A stretch of DNA of 64,000 nt from the NCBI RefSeq assembly GCF_008000995.1, contig NZ_CP042828.1, forward strand, positions 1,054,001-1,118,000, written 5' to 3'. Both the position numbers and the translations under genes were made by a program. The DNA is from Ruania zhangjianzhongii. Its GTDB lineage: Bacteria; Actinomycetota; Actinomycetes; Actinomycetales; Beutenbergiaceae. This document shows positions 8,855-17,436 of the stretch, in pieces. The notes beneath the pieces are model-generated. The model was not told the origin of the DNA. It was given only the letters and a program-made list of their open reading frames with translations, and searched no databases. Numbering within the stretch: position 1 is the first letter of the stretch; each line of letters begins with the position of its first letter.

Positions 8855-9910
8855 TCAGGGCTGGGTCTCCACGTCGTGGGCGGGCTCGGCCAGTACCGGT
8901 GTTCCGTCCTCGGTCCAGGTCAGCGGAGTCAGCCACATCTGCCGGCCTGGCACGGCGGACCCGACCGCGTCCGGTGGCCAGGAGTGATGCACGTACCAGG
9001 TGCCGCCCTCGGTCTCGACGACCATGCCGTGCCCCGGCCCCGCCGCGACGTCGTTGGAGGACATCAGTGGTTCTTCCGCCGGCTTGGTGTACGGGCCGAG
9101 AAGGTCCTCGGCGACGGCGTAACTCACCCCGTAGGCGTCCGAGCCGTAGTCGTTCGCGGAGTAGAACAGGTAGTAGCGCCCGTCGCGCGGCCAGAGGAAC
9201 GGGCCCTCCACGAGGTCGCCCTCCCAGTCCTGGTCGTGGGTGATCAGCGACGTCGGTTCGTCCCCGACGAGGCTGAGGCCGTCCTCGGCGAGCTCTTGGA
9301 TGTAGATCCAGCTCCGGGTGCCGATGTGATTGCCGTCGTTCTTCCACATCAGGTACGGCGTACCGTCGGCGTCGATGAACGGTGAGGCATCGATCGAGCC
9401 GCCCTCGTCGAACTGGCAGATGAACGGCTCCTCCGACTCGTCCACGAACGGACCCTCGGGGGAGTCGGAGACCGCCACCCCCAGGCACTGCTGCTGAGTC
9501 TCGCGCTCCATCGCGGTGTAGTAGGCGAGGTAGCGGTCGCCGATCTTCGCCACCTCCGGCGCCCAGTGCCGCCCGGCAGCGGTCCACGGGGCGAGAGTGG
9601 GCATCCCGTTGCCGACCACGGACCAGGTGACCAGGTCCTCCGATCGCAGGATCGGAAAGGTGCCGAAGGTGCCCTGGGTGGCGTAGGCGTACCAGTGGTC
9701 GTCGGCGCGCAGCACGAACGGGTCGGGAAAGTTGCTGTCGTAGACGGGGTTGGTGAAAGCCACGTCAGACTCCTCTGCATCGGTGGGCTCGGTCGAGTCG
9801 GCCGGGGTGTTGCCGCCCTCTGCGGGCGGATCGCTCGGGCCGCAGGCGGCCAGCAGCAGAGCACTGCCCAGTACGACGGCGGTCGTGGCAGCGGAGAGGG
9901 GACGTCTCAT
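8855..9910 (-). CDS. GH43-family glycosidase, lipoprotein (paralogue of 2287-3297)
   Basis: Surface-anchored GH43 enzyme of 351 aa. The lipobox is LLAAC (Cys23); after an acidic spacer the propeller starts at TNPVYDSNFPDPF with base Asp63, and GGSIDASPF and LVEGPFLW carry the other two catalytic acids. It matches the protein at 2287-3297 along almost its whole length, at roughly three residues in four by eye. Even the leader GGAAGGACAG-ATG-AGACG is shared, so the two arose by gene duplication within this operon. The start at 9910 is fixed by the signal peptide and this RBS. It follows the MalG-type permease gene by 31 bases. Confidence 0.92.
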   Translation of the reverse strand: MRRPLSAATTAVVLGSALLLAACGPSDPPAEGGNTPADSTEPTDAEESDVAFTNPVYDSNFPDPFVLRADDHWYAYATQGTFGTFPILRSEDLVTWSVVGNGMPTLAPWTAAGRHWAPEVAKIGDRYLAYYTAMERETQQQCLGVAVSDSPEGPFVDESEEPFICQFDEGGSIDASPFIDADGTPYLMWKNDGNHIGTRSWIYIQELAEDGLSLVGDEPTSLITHDQDWEGDLVEGPFLWPRDGRYYLFYSANDYGSDAYGVSYAVAEDLLGPYTKPAEEPLMSSNDVAAGPGHGMVVETEGGTWYVHHSWPPDAVGSAVPGRQMWLTPLTWTEDGTPVLAEPAHDVETQP

Positions 9911-9941
9911 CTGTCCTTCCCGCTGGTCGGGCGGTGCGGGG

Positions 9942-10826
9942 TCATCCCTTGAGTCCGCTCCGGGCGACGCCCTCGATGATGTACCGCTGCGTGAAGATGA
10001 ACAGGATCAGTACCGGGACGCTGGCCACGAACGCACCGGCCATGATCACCGGATAGTCGGTCACATAGGCACCCTGCAACAGCTTCAGACCCGCCGGGAG
10101 CGTGAGCCGCTCCGGACTGAACAGTACATAGACCGGCCAGATGTAGTCGTTCCAGTTCGCGAGGAAGGACAGCACCGCCAGTGTGGCCAGCGCGGGCTTC
10201 GCGTTCGGCAGGATCACCCGGGTGAAGATCTGCCAGTGGTTGGCGCCGTCGAGCGCTGCCGCCTCCTCCAGCTCGGTGGGGATCGCGACGAAGAACTGCC
10301 GGAGGAAGAAGACGCCGAAGGCGCCTGCAGCTCCGGGCACGATCAGTGCCCAGATCGTGTTCAACCAGCCCAGCTGATCGATGATCAGGTAGTTCGGCAT
10401 GATGAACACGAACCCGGGAACGAACAGCGTGGACACGATCAGGGCGAAGATCAGTCCACGGCCCCGGAACTGCAACCGGGCCAGCGCGTAGGCAGCCATC
10501 GAGGCGACCACGAGCACGAGCAGCATGTGCCCGAGAGCAGCCACCAGGGAGTTCAGCACCCAGCGCAGGACGGGGTACTGGCCGTCCAGGCTGAGCAACG
10601 TGTCGTAGGCGGAGGTGTCGAAGGTCGAGGGCAGGATGGTCGGCGGGATCGAGGTCGCCTCGCCGTAGGTCTTCAGCGAGGTGGTGCCCATCCACAGGAT
10701 CGGCCCGAAGAACGTGACGAACAGTGCCGCCAGCATCAGCCAGAACATCGAGCTGCGCAGCAGCATGCCTGCACTCATCCGGGGGCGGGTGCTCCGCGCG
10801 GTCGGTCGGGAGACGGTCGTGGTCAT
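9942..10826 (-). CDS. Sugar ABC transporter permease, MalG type (CUT1)
   Basis: Inner-membrane subunit of a carbohydrate importer, 294 aa with six hydrophobic segments. The cytoplasmic EAA loop (EEAAALDGANHWQIFTRV), which docks the ATPase, is clear near residues 195-215. The start overlaps the end of the MalF-type permease gene by four bases, so the two are translationally coupled. It works with the permease and binding protein encoded immediately upstream. No ATPase gene lies in this operon; CUT1 importers of actinobacteria commonly share an MsiK-type ATPase encoded elsewhere. Confidence 0.95.
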   Translation of the reverse strand: MTTTVSRPTARSTRPRMSAGMLLRSSMFWLMLAALFVTFFGPILWMGTTSLKTYGEATSIPPTILPSTFDTSAYDTLLSLDGQYPVLRWVLNSLVAALGHMLLVLVVASMAAYALARLQFRGRGLIFALIVSTLFVPGFVFIMPNYLIIDQLGWLNTIWALIVPGAAGAFGVFFLRQFFVAIPTELEEAAALDGANHWQIFTRVILPNAKPALATLAVLSFLANWNDYIWPVYVLFSPERLTLPAGLKLLQGAYVTDYPVIMAGAFVASVPVLILFIFTQRYIIEGVARSGLKG

Positions 10827-11854
10827 AGCGCGCTGCCCTTCGCTGCGGCCTTCCTGCGGCGCCGGCGAGGCCGATCCCTGTCCCGCAGGGCGAGGAAGTT
10901 GATGATCGAGATGATGCCGAGCACCACGGAGAGCAGGTAACCCATCGCGGCAGCCGAGCCCATCCGGTAGGCGCCGAGACCCTCGTCGAGGATCACCATC
11001 AGCACCGTGCGGGTGCTGTCACCGGGCCCGCCGGCGGTGACCAGGTCGGACTGGCCGAACATGTTCGCCGAGGCGAGCACGGTGAGCGTGACGATGAAGA
11101 CCATCACCGGTCGCAGCCCCGGCATGGTGACGTAGCGGAACTGCTGCCCGCGGGAGGCGCCGTCCACCTTGGCTGCGTCGTAGAGCTCGGCGGGGATGTC
11201 CTGCAGCCCGGCGATGTAGATGATCGTGTTGAAGCCGAGGGTCCACCACACGGTCAGCCCCACCAGGGAGATCCACGCCCAGGGCTGGGCGGTGATCCAC
11301 GGGATCGGGGCGTCGACGCCGAACAGTCCGAACACGTGGATCAGTCCGGAACTCTCGATCAGGAAGTTCAGGATGCCGATGTTCGGGTCCAGGATGAAGC
11401 GGAACAGCACGCCGACCACTGCCACTCCCAGCACGTACGGCATGAAGATCACCGCGCGCATGAAGGTGCGCCCCGGGAACTTCCGGTTCAGCAACAGTGC
11501 CATCAGCAGGGGCAGCACGATCAGCAAGGGCACCGAAGCCACCACGAACGTCCCGGTGGCGAGCATCCCTTCCCAGAACCGGCTGAACGCCGAGGCGGCC
11601 GAGTTGAACAGGTCGAGGTAGTTGTCCAGGCCGACGAACGGCTTGTTCGGCATCAGGTAGTCCCAGTCGTGCAGGGACATCCACACGCCGAGGATGGCGG
11701 GGAAGGCCACGAACGTGCCGAAGATCGCCAGGAACGGTGCGAGGAACGCGTACGGGGTCCACCACGCGTGTCGGCGGACCTTGCGGCCCGCCCGCGGCTG
11801 CGGCTGTTCGGCAGCCGGCCGTGGGCGGGCGGACGTGACGGACTGCTGGGTCAT
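10823..11854 (-). CDS. Sugar ABC transporter permease, MalF type (CUT1)
   Basis: Second membrane subunit of the CUT1 importer, 343 aa. A basic N-terminal tail precedes the first membrane helix (YAFLAPFLAIFGTFVAF). The EAA-like loop (AELYDAAKVDGASRGQQFRYV) sits near residues 240-260. The ATG overlaps the binding-protein stop by one base and the gene end overlaps the next permease by four bases, as in a tightly coupled operon. Substrate choice depends on the binding protein and is likely an oligosaccharide released by the GH43 enzymes of the same operon. Confidence 0.95.
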   Translation of the reverse strand: MTQQSVTSARPRPAAEQPQPRAGRKVRRHAWWTPYAFLAPFLAIFGTFVAFPAILGVWMSLHDWDYLMPNKPFVGLDNYLDLFNSAASAFSRFWEGMLATGTFVVASVPLLIVLPLLMALLLNRKFPGRTFMRAVIFMPYVLGVAVVGVLFRFILDPNIGILNFLIESSGLIHVFGLFGVDAPIPWITAQPWAWISLVGLTVWWTLGFNTIIYIAGLQDIPAELYDAAKVDGASRGQQFRYVTMPGLRPVMVFIVTLTVLASANMFGQSDLVTAGGPGDSTRTVLMVILDEGLGAYRMGSAAAMGYLLSVVLGIISIINFLALRDRDRPRRRRRKAAAKGSAL

Positions 11855-13203
11855 CAGGAGCCGTACCGCTCGCGGTTCTCTTCAAGGATCGTGTTCGCCC
11901 GGCTCGCTGCCTCCTGCAGGGCTGGAGCCGGGTCGTTGGTCAGCAGGACCGCCTCGTTGAGTGCGGTGTTCAACTCGGCCATCGCGTCCGCGATACCCGG
12001 GATCGCGGGTGGGAACCGCAGCGCCTCGGCCTGCTCAGCGATCGCCGCCTGAGGCTCCATCGCCGCGAACTCCTCCGACTCGCGCACCGAGTTCCGGGCT
12101 GGGACCTGACCGCCTGCCGCCCAGGCGATCGACTGCTGGGAGACCCAGTTGATGAACACACGGGAGGCTTCGAGCTGGTCGTCGGTGGTGCCCCGCTGCT
12201 CGGTCATCACGAAGTTGTGCGAGCCTGCCCAGGCGGCATCCTCCCCGCCGATGTTGGGCAGGCGTGCCACACCCCAGTCCAGGTCCTCGATCTCGTTCAG
12301 GGTGTTGATGGACCAGATGCCGTTCCAGTTGAATGCGGTCTGCCCGTTCTGCAGGGCGATCATGTCCGCGTCCTGGCCGACGTCCCGCACGCTCCAGCCC
12401 TTCTGGATGGCGTCGACCATCCAGGTCAGGGCCTCCACCCCAGGGTCCTCGGCCCACATGGCGGTGGCACCGTCCGCATCGAACAGTTCGCCGCCGAACT
12501 GCCAGATCAGCGACTGCAGGGTGTGCCCGCCGGTGAACAGGTGCGGGCTCATCCAGTGCCCGGCGATGTCGTTCTCCAGCAGCGTGTCCAGCGCGGCCTC
12601 GTAGGACTCCCGGTCCATCGGCGGGTTCTCCGGGTCCAGCCCGGCATCGGCCATCACGGTCTTGTTGTAGAAGAAGCCGGTGGGGTGTACATCGAGGGGG
12701 ATTCCGAACCGCGAGCCGTCGTAGAGGCCGGCTTCCCACACCGGGGCGAGGAAGTCGCTCTCGGTGATCTCCAGCGCCTCCGAGACGTCGTCGAGCGGGC
12801 GGAGCAGCCCGCGTGCGGCGGAGGTGGCGAGCGAGTCGAGGTGGTGGATCGCCACCTGCGGGCCGTCCCCGGAGGTCAGCGCGGCCGGCAGGCGGGAGTG
12901 GAAGTCCGCCCACTCCATCACGGTGGTCTTTACGGTGATGTTCTCGTGCTCGTTGTTGAACTGATCCACCAGTTCCTGCATCACCGGACCGTCACCACCG
13001 GTGAAACCGTTCCAGAAGTTCAGCTCGACAGCGGCACCGTCGTAGGACTCACCACCGCCACCAGTGGCGCCGTTGCCACCACCACCGCCGCCACCGCCGC
13101 CGGAGCAGGCAGCCAGCGCGGCGCCACCACCGGCGGCGGAGAGTGCGGTGAGGAACCCGCGGCGGGTCAGTGCGGGGTATCGGCTCTGAGATGTCGGATG
13201 CAC
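11854..13203 (-). CDS. Extracellular sugar-binding lipoprotein of CUT1 importer
   Basis: Substrate-binding component, first gene of the utilisation operon. The N-terminus carries a twin-arginine-like motif (RRGFLTALS) followed by a lipobox (ALAAC) and a glycine-rich linker of about ten Gly, then a family-1 solute-binding fold (ELNFWNGFTGGDGP; QNGQTAFNWNG). I chose the GTG at 13203 because AAGGGAG lies five bases ahead; the frame stays open upstream to 13293. This gives about 449 aa. The gene is followed without gap by the two permease genes. The ligand is inferred, not shown, to be an arabinose- or xylose-containing oligosaccharide. Confidence 0.93.
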   Translation of the reverse strand: MHPTSQSRYPALTRRGFLTALSAAGGGAALAACSGGGGGGGGGNGATGGGGESYDGAAVELNFWNGFTGGDGPVMQELVDQFNNEHENITVKTTVMEWADFHSRLPAALTSGDGPQVAIHHLDSLATSAARGLLRPLDDVSEALEITESDFLAPVWEAGLYDGSRFGIPLDVHPTGFFYNKTVMADAGLDPENPPMDRESYEAALDTLLENDIAGHWMSPHLFTGGHTLQSLIWQFGGELFDADGATAMWAEDPGVEALTWMVDAIQKGWSVRDVGQDADMIALQNGQTAFNWNGIWSINTLNEIEDLDWGVARLPNIGGEDAAWAGSHNFVMTEQRGTTDDQLEASRVFINWVSQQSIAWAAGGQVPARNSVRESEEFAAMEPQAAIAEQAEALRFPPAIPGIADAMAELNTALNEAVLLTNDPAPALQEAASRANTILEENRERYGS

Positions 13204-13269
13204 ACGAACTCCCTTGTCATGTCTGACGGTCGACGCGAACGGCTGTCGCTGGGACGAGCCGCCGTCCGT

Positions 13270-13330
13270 TGCTGCTTTACAACGGATAACCACGGCTAGG
13301 TTAACCGAAGTTTTCCTCCGTTGTAAAGAG
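13270..13330 (-). promoter_or_regulatory. Operator-like dyad and promoter of the utilisation operon
   Basis: A perfect 11-base inverted repeat (TTTACAACGGA at 13276-13286, its complement at 13317-13327) brackets 30 bases upstream of the binding-protein gene. The half TTTACAACG matches one arm of a LacI-type operator centred on CG. On the minus strand TTTACA, 17 bases and TTAACC could be a promoter between the two sites. The operon-encoded LacI protein is the obvious candidate to bind here, perhaps with looping; this is inference. Confidence 0.6.
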
Positions 13331-13518
13331 CGCGCAGCAACTGGCCACAGCGACCGATGGGTCGGCTGAGCGTGCGCGGCAACGCGCGTCCTCTAGTGAC
13401 CGGCGAGTCGGTGGGGAGTACGCAGCAACGCACGTCCTGGAGCGCCCGACGCGCCGGTTGCGGGACGTGGGTTGCGGGTGCTCCGTTTTGTGGGCGGGTC
13501 TGCTGTAGGCGGGTCGGC
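13331..13518. other. Non-coding interval between operon promoter and NYN gene
   Basis: Together with 13204-13330 this makes a 315-base gap. I see two imperfect copies of GCAACGC-R-CGTCCT (near 13379 and 13427), but no convincing gene, terminator or promoter. Confidence 0.4.
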
Positions 13519-14091
13519 TCAGAGGTAGCGGAGCGGGTCGAACGCGTCCAGCGGAATGACCCGCACCCGCGGCAGCGGCACGGTGAACGCGTGCACATCG
13601 TCCTCGAGGTCCACCAGCTGCACCCCGCGTTCGGTCAGCTCGCTCAGACGAGCATTGACGAACTCGCGGAAGCACATCACGCCGAGGCGCCGCTCGCCGT
13701 CGATCAAGTCCTCCAGCTGCGGCAGGAAGTCACCGTCGTGGCTGGCCAGCAGCACATCCCCTGGCCGGTCCTTGAGGGCCTCGAGGGTGCGCTGGATACC
13801 GACGTCCACCACCTTCTCGGTACCGCTCCCAGCCAGCGGGATCGGGTGATAGCCCATGGCCAGCAGCGCCTGCACGAAGTTCATCGGCAGCTGCCCGCTG
13901 GTGGCGTTCAGGAAGAACAGCGCGCGCACCGGCTGGTCCCACAGGGTGCGGGCATGCTCGGTGACTCGGTCCCAGCGGGGCCGCTCGTCCGGGTTGGGCC
14001 GGTGCCCCAGCACACTCATGCCCAGGGTGGCGTCGATGTTCTCGCCGTCCACCAGCAGGTAGGTCTGGCGCGGGGGTTCGGTCTCGGACAT
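13519..14091 (-). CDS. NYN-domain protein (PIN-like nuclease fold)
   Basis: Putative RNA-processing protein of about 190 aa. The NYN domain fills most of it: YLLVDGENIDATLG near the N-terminus supplies the first conserved Asp, and LLASHDGDFLPQLEDL the later Asp pair typical of PIN-like nucleases. A short C-terminal part follows (LVDLEDDVHAFTVP). I chose the ATG at 14091 (MSETEPP), since the frame upstream is low-complexity read-through; no good ribosome-binding site is visible. It is monocistronic and sits between the sugar operon and the PspA gene. Its RNA target is unknown. Confidence 0.82.
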   Translation of the reverse strand: MSETEPPRQTYLLVDGENIDATLGMSVLGHRPNPDERPRWDRVTEHARTLWDQPVRALFFLNATSGQLPMNFVQALLAMGYHPIPLAGSGTEKVVDVGIQRTLEALKDRPGDVLLASHDGDFLPQLEDLIDGERRLGVMCFREFVNARLSELTERGVQLVDLEDDVHAFTVPLPRVRVIPLDAFDPLRYL

Positions 14092-14188
14092 GCAGGACAC
14101 TCTATGCCGCAGCGTCCCCCGACGGCGGCACGCGCCGCACCCATCCACCCCTCGCGGTAGGGCCCCACCCTCCCGCACTCGATCGCAA

Positions 14189-14226
14189 TCCCGCACCGGC
14201 ACCACCCTCCCGCACCGGCACCACCC
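14189..14226. repeat. Two tandem copies of a 19-base unit
   Basis: TCCCGCACCGGCACCACCC is present twice in direct succession (14189-14207, 14208-14226), with degenerate traces on both sides, in the spacer before the NYN gene. It looks like simple slippage repeat. Confidence 0.6.
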
Positions 14227-14240
14227 TCCCGACAATGCAG

Positions 14241-14306
14241 ACGGAGGCAACCTGTGGGATCGGAGCTAGGTTGTACCTTGACTCCGATCCCACAGATTGC
14301 CTCCGT
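14241..14306 (-). terminator. Long hairpin downstream of PspA gene
   Basis: Arms of 25 bases (14241-14265 and 14282-14306) pair at 24 of 25 positions around a 16-base loop. It lies 40 bases past the PspA stop. There is no U-tract, but such a stem should end or protect the PspA transcript. The near-perfect length is unusual and could mark a mobile palindromic repeat. Confidence 0.6.
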
Positions 14307-14345
14307 GGACCTGCGCCCCGAGGTCAAGCAGGGATCAGGCGATGG

Positions 14346-15098
14346 TCAGGCCTGCGGGGTGGTGCCGATCTGACCGGCGGATCCGCCACCGGCCTTCAGC
14401 GCGGCGAACCGGGCGTCCACCTCGAGGCTGTCCTCGTCCGCCTCCAGCTCGGCGAACTGGGCGTCCAGCGAGGTGGCGTTGATCTCGGCCTTGCCGGCCA
14501 CCAGGGCTTCCTGGCGGCGGATCTGCTCCTCGTACCGGCCGATCTCGCTGGTCGGGTCGAGCACGTTCATCGACCCGATCGCGTCCTGCACTCGTGCCTG
14601 CGCCTGCGCGGTCTTCGCCCGGGCGGCGAGCTGGTCGCGCTTGACCTTCAGGTCGCCGAGCTTGCCCTTCATCACGGTGAGCCCGTGCTTGAGCTTGTCC
14701 ACCACCTCGCGCTGCGACGCGAGCATCGGCTCGGAGCTCTTCACTTCCTGCTCGTAGCCGATCTGCTTCTGCAGGGCGATCTTGGTGAGCTCGTCGTAGC
14801 GGTTGGCGCCTGCGGCGTCCCCGGTGCTGCGCAGCTCGTCGGCCTTGCGGGAGGCGGCCAGTGCCTTGTTCTGCCACTCGGTCACGGCGGCGACGTCGGC
14901 GTTGTAGTCCTGCTCGGCCAGGCGCAGGTTGCCGATCGTCTGGGCCACGGCCTGCTCGGCCTCGGCGATGTTGTTGGTGTAGTCGCGCACCAGCTGGTCC
15001 AGCATCAGCTGCGGGTCCTCGGCCTTGTCGATCAGCGCGTTGATGTTCGCCTTGGTGAGCTGGGCGATGCGGCCCAGGATGCTCTGCTTCTCTGCCAT
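14346..15098 (-). CDS. pspA: PspA/IM30-family membrane-stress protein
   Basis: Peripheral membrane protein of 250 aa that in its family coats and stabilises stressed membranes. Nearly all of it is predicted coiled coil, beginning with the typical amphipathic start (SILGRIAQLTKANINALIDKAEDP) and the conserved LMLDQLVRDY segment. The C-terminal tail is Gly-rich and short. It lies downstream of, and on the same strand as, a TPM-domain membrane protein with a 68-base spacer, so the two may be co-transcribed. A long hairpin closes the unit. Confidence 0.93.
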   Translation of the reverse strand: MAEKQSILGRIAQLTKANINALIDKAEDPQLMLDQLVRDYTNNIAEAEQAVAQTIGNLRLAEQDYNADVAAVTEWQNKALAASRKADELRSTGDAAGANRYDELTKIALQKQIGYEQEVKSSEPMLASQREVVDKLKHGLTVMKGKLGDLKVKRDQLAARAKTAQAQARVQDAIGSMNVLDPTSEIGRYEEQIRRQEALVAGKAEINATSLDAQFAELEADEDSLEVDARFAALKAGGGSAGQIGTTPQA

Positions 15099-15166
15099 CG
15101 GTGTGTCCTTTGCTGTGTCGATGCCTGCTGTGTCGAAGGTGCGCTGTGGTCGAGCCTATTCGCGGA

Positions 15167-17233
15167 TCAGAATGCGCCGCCACCTCCCATGTCGCCGCCG
15201 CCGAAGCCCCCGCCACCGCCGAAGCCGCCCCCGCCGCCGTTCCAGCCGCTGCCGCCGAAGCCGCCGCCGAAGCCGCCGCCGAGAGCGCCGCCGATCAGCC
15301 CACCGAGGATCAGCGAACCGACGTCCATCCCGGACCGCCTGCCGCCGTACCTGCCGTAGCCGCCGCCGTAGCCTCCCCGGCCATAGCCTTCGCCGTAGCC
15401 GCCGCCGATCCCCAGCGGCGTCTGCGCGTGCCACCGGTCCACATCGGCGGTCGCCAGCTCCCGTGCCCGGGAGGCCGCCGCCCAGGCACGGTTCACCAGC
15501 TCGACCGCCTGCTGCGGCTGGCTCTGCTGGATCCGCTCGGCTTCCTGTAGCGCGCGGGAGGCGTTCGAGAGCCGGGTACGGGCCTCCGGTCCGACGGCGC
15601 CCCGGTTGGTGGCGATGTAGTCGTTCGTGGACCGGATGAAGGCGTGCGTGCGCTGGATCCCGGCGGCCAGCTTGCCAGCGGCCCGCTGATCGGACTCCAC
15701 CTGCTCGCGGTGCGGGGCGAGGGCGTCGTCCAGGGCGTCCTCGGCGCCGGTGATCTCGGCCAGGGCAGCGATCGGGTCGCCGCCCTCCCGGGCCTGCGTG
15801 GCCTGGGTGATCGCCGCCTCGGCGCGCGGGACGAGCGCCTGCACCTTCGAATCGTTCCCTGCCAGCTTGTCGACGTCGATCAGGTCCGAACGGATCGAAG
15901 CCACTGCCGGATTCAGCTTCTCGCGGGCCTCGGCGAGCGCGGCGCCGCCCTGGTGCACCGACTCGATCAGCGACACCGCGTGCTGGAGCGCGTTCTCTGC
16001 GGTCCGGGCATAGGCCACCGCACCGGCGCGGTCCGACTCGGTGAGCTCGTCCCGCCCGGCCAGCACGGCCTCGCGGGCGGCAGTCAGCAAGGCACGCGCC
16101 TGCTCGGGGGCTCGGGCCACCGACTCCAGCGCGCTCGCCGGGTAGGTGGCGTGCAGCTGGGTCAGCGCCAGCTCGGCGGGCGGGATCGTGTTCTCGATCT
16201 CGCCGGCGCGCTGCTCGATGTCGTCCAGGGCCTGCGGGGCGTTCTCCCGAAGGTTGCGCAGGTGCGCGAACGACTCGGCCTGTTCGTCCAGCAGTGCATC
16301 CGCCTTCGCGCAGTCCAGCACGATCTCGGTGAGCATCTCCCGCCGCTCGGCGTCGCTCTCCGGAGTCGCGTCCTCCAGCTTCGCCTGGATCTCGAAGGCG
16401 TCGGCGAGCTGCGTGCTGGCCGTGGTGAGCGCCTTGCGGAACTCCTGGGTGGCCTGCAGCCCGAACTGTGCTTCGGCGAATGCGAGCTCCTGCTCCGAGG
16501 TGCGTACCGAGTCGTCCAGCGCCACCAGCGTGGAGCCGGCGCGAGTGGCCAGATCCTCCAGCGACAGGTTCGCGAGCTTGGCTTCGAGCGAGTTCGGCGG
16601 TGGCGGTGGCGGACCAGCCGGAGCCGCGGCCCCACGATGCGCACCGGCGCCGACCGCAGCCTGCTTCTTCCGCCGCGCACGCACCCAGAGCAGCACCAGG
16701 ACCACCACCACGATCAGCGCGCCGATCACCAGCACCGTCGTCAGAGCGGACCCACCACCGTTGGCGGCGGACTCCAGCTCGTCGGCGAACGTGACGGCAC
16801 CGGCCGCCCAGTCGCCCGCGGCGAAGTCGTCCTGGGCCCGGCTCATCGCGCGGTTGAACTGATCCTCGGTCAGATCGGAGGCCTCCGCTGCCGACCAGCC
16901 GCTCTGCCGGTCCTCGGTCGCGACGGCGAGCAGCACATCGAAGTTCCCCAGGCCGGTCATCTCGGCGGTCTCACTGGACCAGGCCTCGGCCGATGTGCCA
17001 TCGAAGGAGTCGACGAACACGACGAACAGGTCCAGGTCGGTACTGGAGCCCAGCTCCTCGATCGCGGCCTCCACCTCCGGCGATTGCCCGTCCAGCACGC
17101 CGTCACTGGTGCGATCGACCACCGGACCATCGAGCTGGAACGGTTCGTCCGCCGTCGCCGGTAGAGCCATCAGGATGAGGGCGAGGAGCGCCGTGGCCAG
17201 CGCGGCGAGAGTGCGGGGGAGGGTACGTGTCAC
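15167..17233 (-). CDS. TPM-domain membrane protein with coiled-coil and Gly-rich tail
   Basis: About 688 aa. A signal sequence (LAALATALLALILMALPATA) leads to a TPM domain (about 30-165; LFVVFVDSFDGTSAEAW, FDVLLAVATED), then one membrane helix (about 180-202, LTTVLVIGALIVVVVLVLLWV), then about 420 residues of helical coiled coil and a tail of Gly/Tyr repeats with GGFGGG runs. TPM domains occur in membrane quality-control and phosphatase-like proteins. The GTG at 17233 puts the signal peptide at the N-terminus; GTG 17287 is in frame but adds no recognisable sequence. It probably works with the downstream PspA protein at the membrane, which is inferred from position only. Confidence 0.85.
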   Translation of the reverse strand: MTRTLPRTLAALATALLALILMALPATADEPFQLDGPVVDRTSDGVLDGQSPEVEAAIEELGSSTDLDLFVVFVDSFDGTSAEAWSSETAEMTGLGNFDVLLAVATEDRQSGWSAAEASDLTEDQFNRAMSRAQDDFAAGDWAAGAVTFADELESAANGGGSALTTVLVIGALIVVVVLVLLWVRARRKKQAAVGAGAHRGAAAPAGPPPPPPNSLEAKLANLSLEDLATRAGSTLVALDDSVRTSEQELAFAEAQFGLQATQEFRKALTTASTQLADAFEIQAKLEDATPESDAERREMLTEIVLDCAKADALLDEQAESFAHLRNLRENAPQALDDIEQRAGEIENTIPPAELALTQLHATYPASALESVARAPEQARALLTAAREAVLAGRDELTESDRAGAVAYARTAENALQHAVSLIESVHQGGAALAEAREKLNPAVASIRSDLIDVDKLAGNDSKVQALVPRAEAAITQATQAREGGDPIAALAEITGAEDALDDALAPHREQVESDQRAAGKLAAGIQRTHAFIRSTNDYIATNRGAVGPEARTRLSNASRALQEAERIQQSQPQQAVELVNRAWAAASRARELATADVDRWHAQTPLGIGGGYGEGYGRGGYGGGYGRYGGRRSGMDVGSLILGGLIGGALGGGFGGGFGGSGWNGGGGGFGGGGGFGGGDMGGGGAF

Positions 17234-17436
17234 ACCCTTGATCTTCGCCGCTGAGCGACTCCCGCGCAACGAATTCGCCGTTCGCACGTCACGATTTCGC
17301 GCAGGGCGTGCTCAGCCGGTCCGTCGGGAACTTCTTCGCCCGGGCAGACGTTGGGGCCCGGTGCGCCAGGTGCGGGCAGGGTGCCGCAGAGGCAAGGAGT
17401 TTCCGATCTGGAGGTTCGTGGAGTACCTTGCTCGCC

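Noticed and set aside
14161-14235. Possible CRISPR-like repeats in the C-rich spacer
   Set aside because: Two adjacent 19-base copies with no spacers are a simple tandem repeat, not an array.
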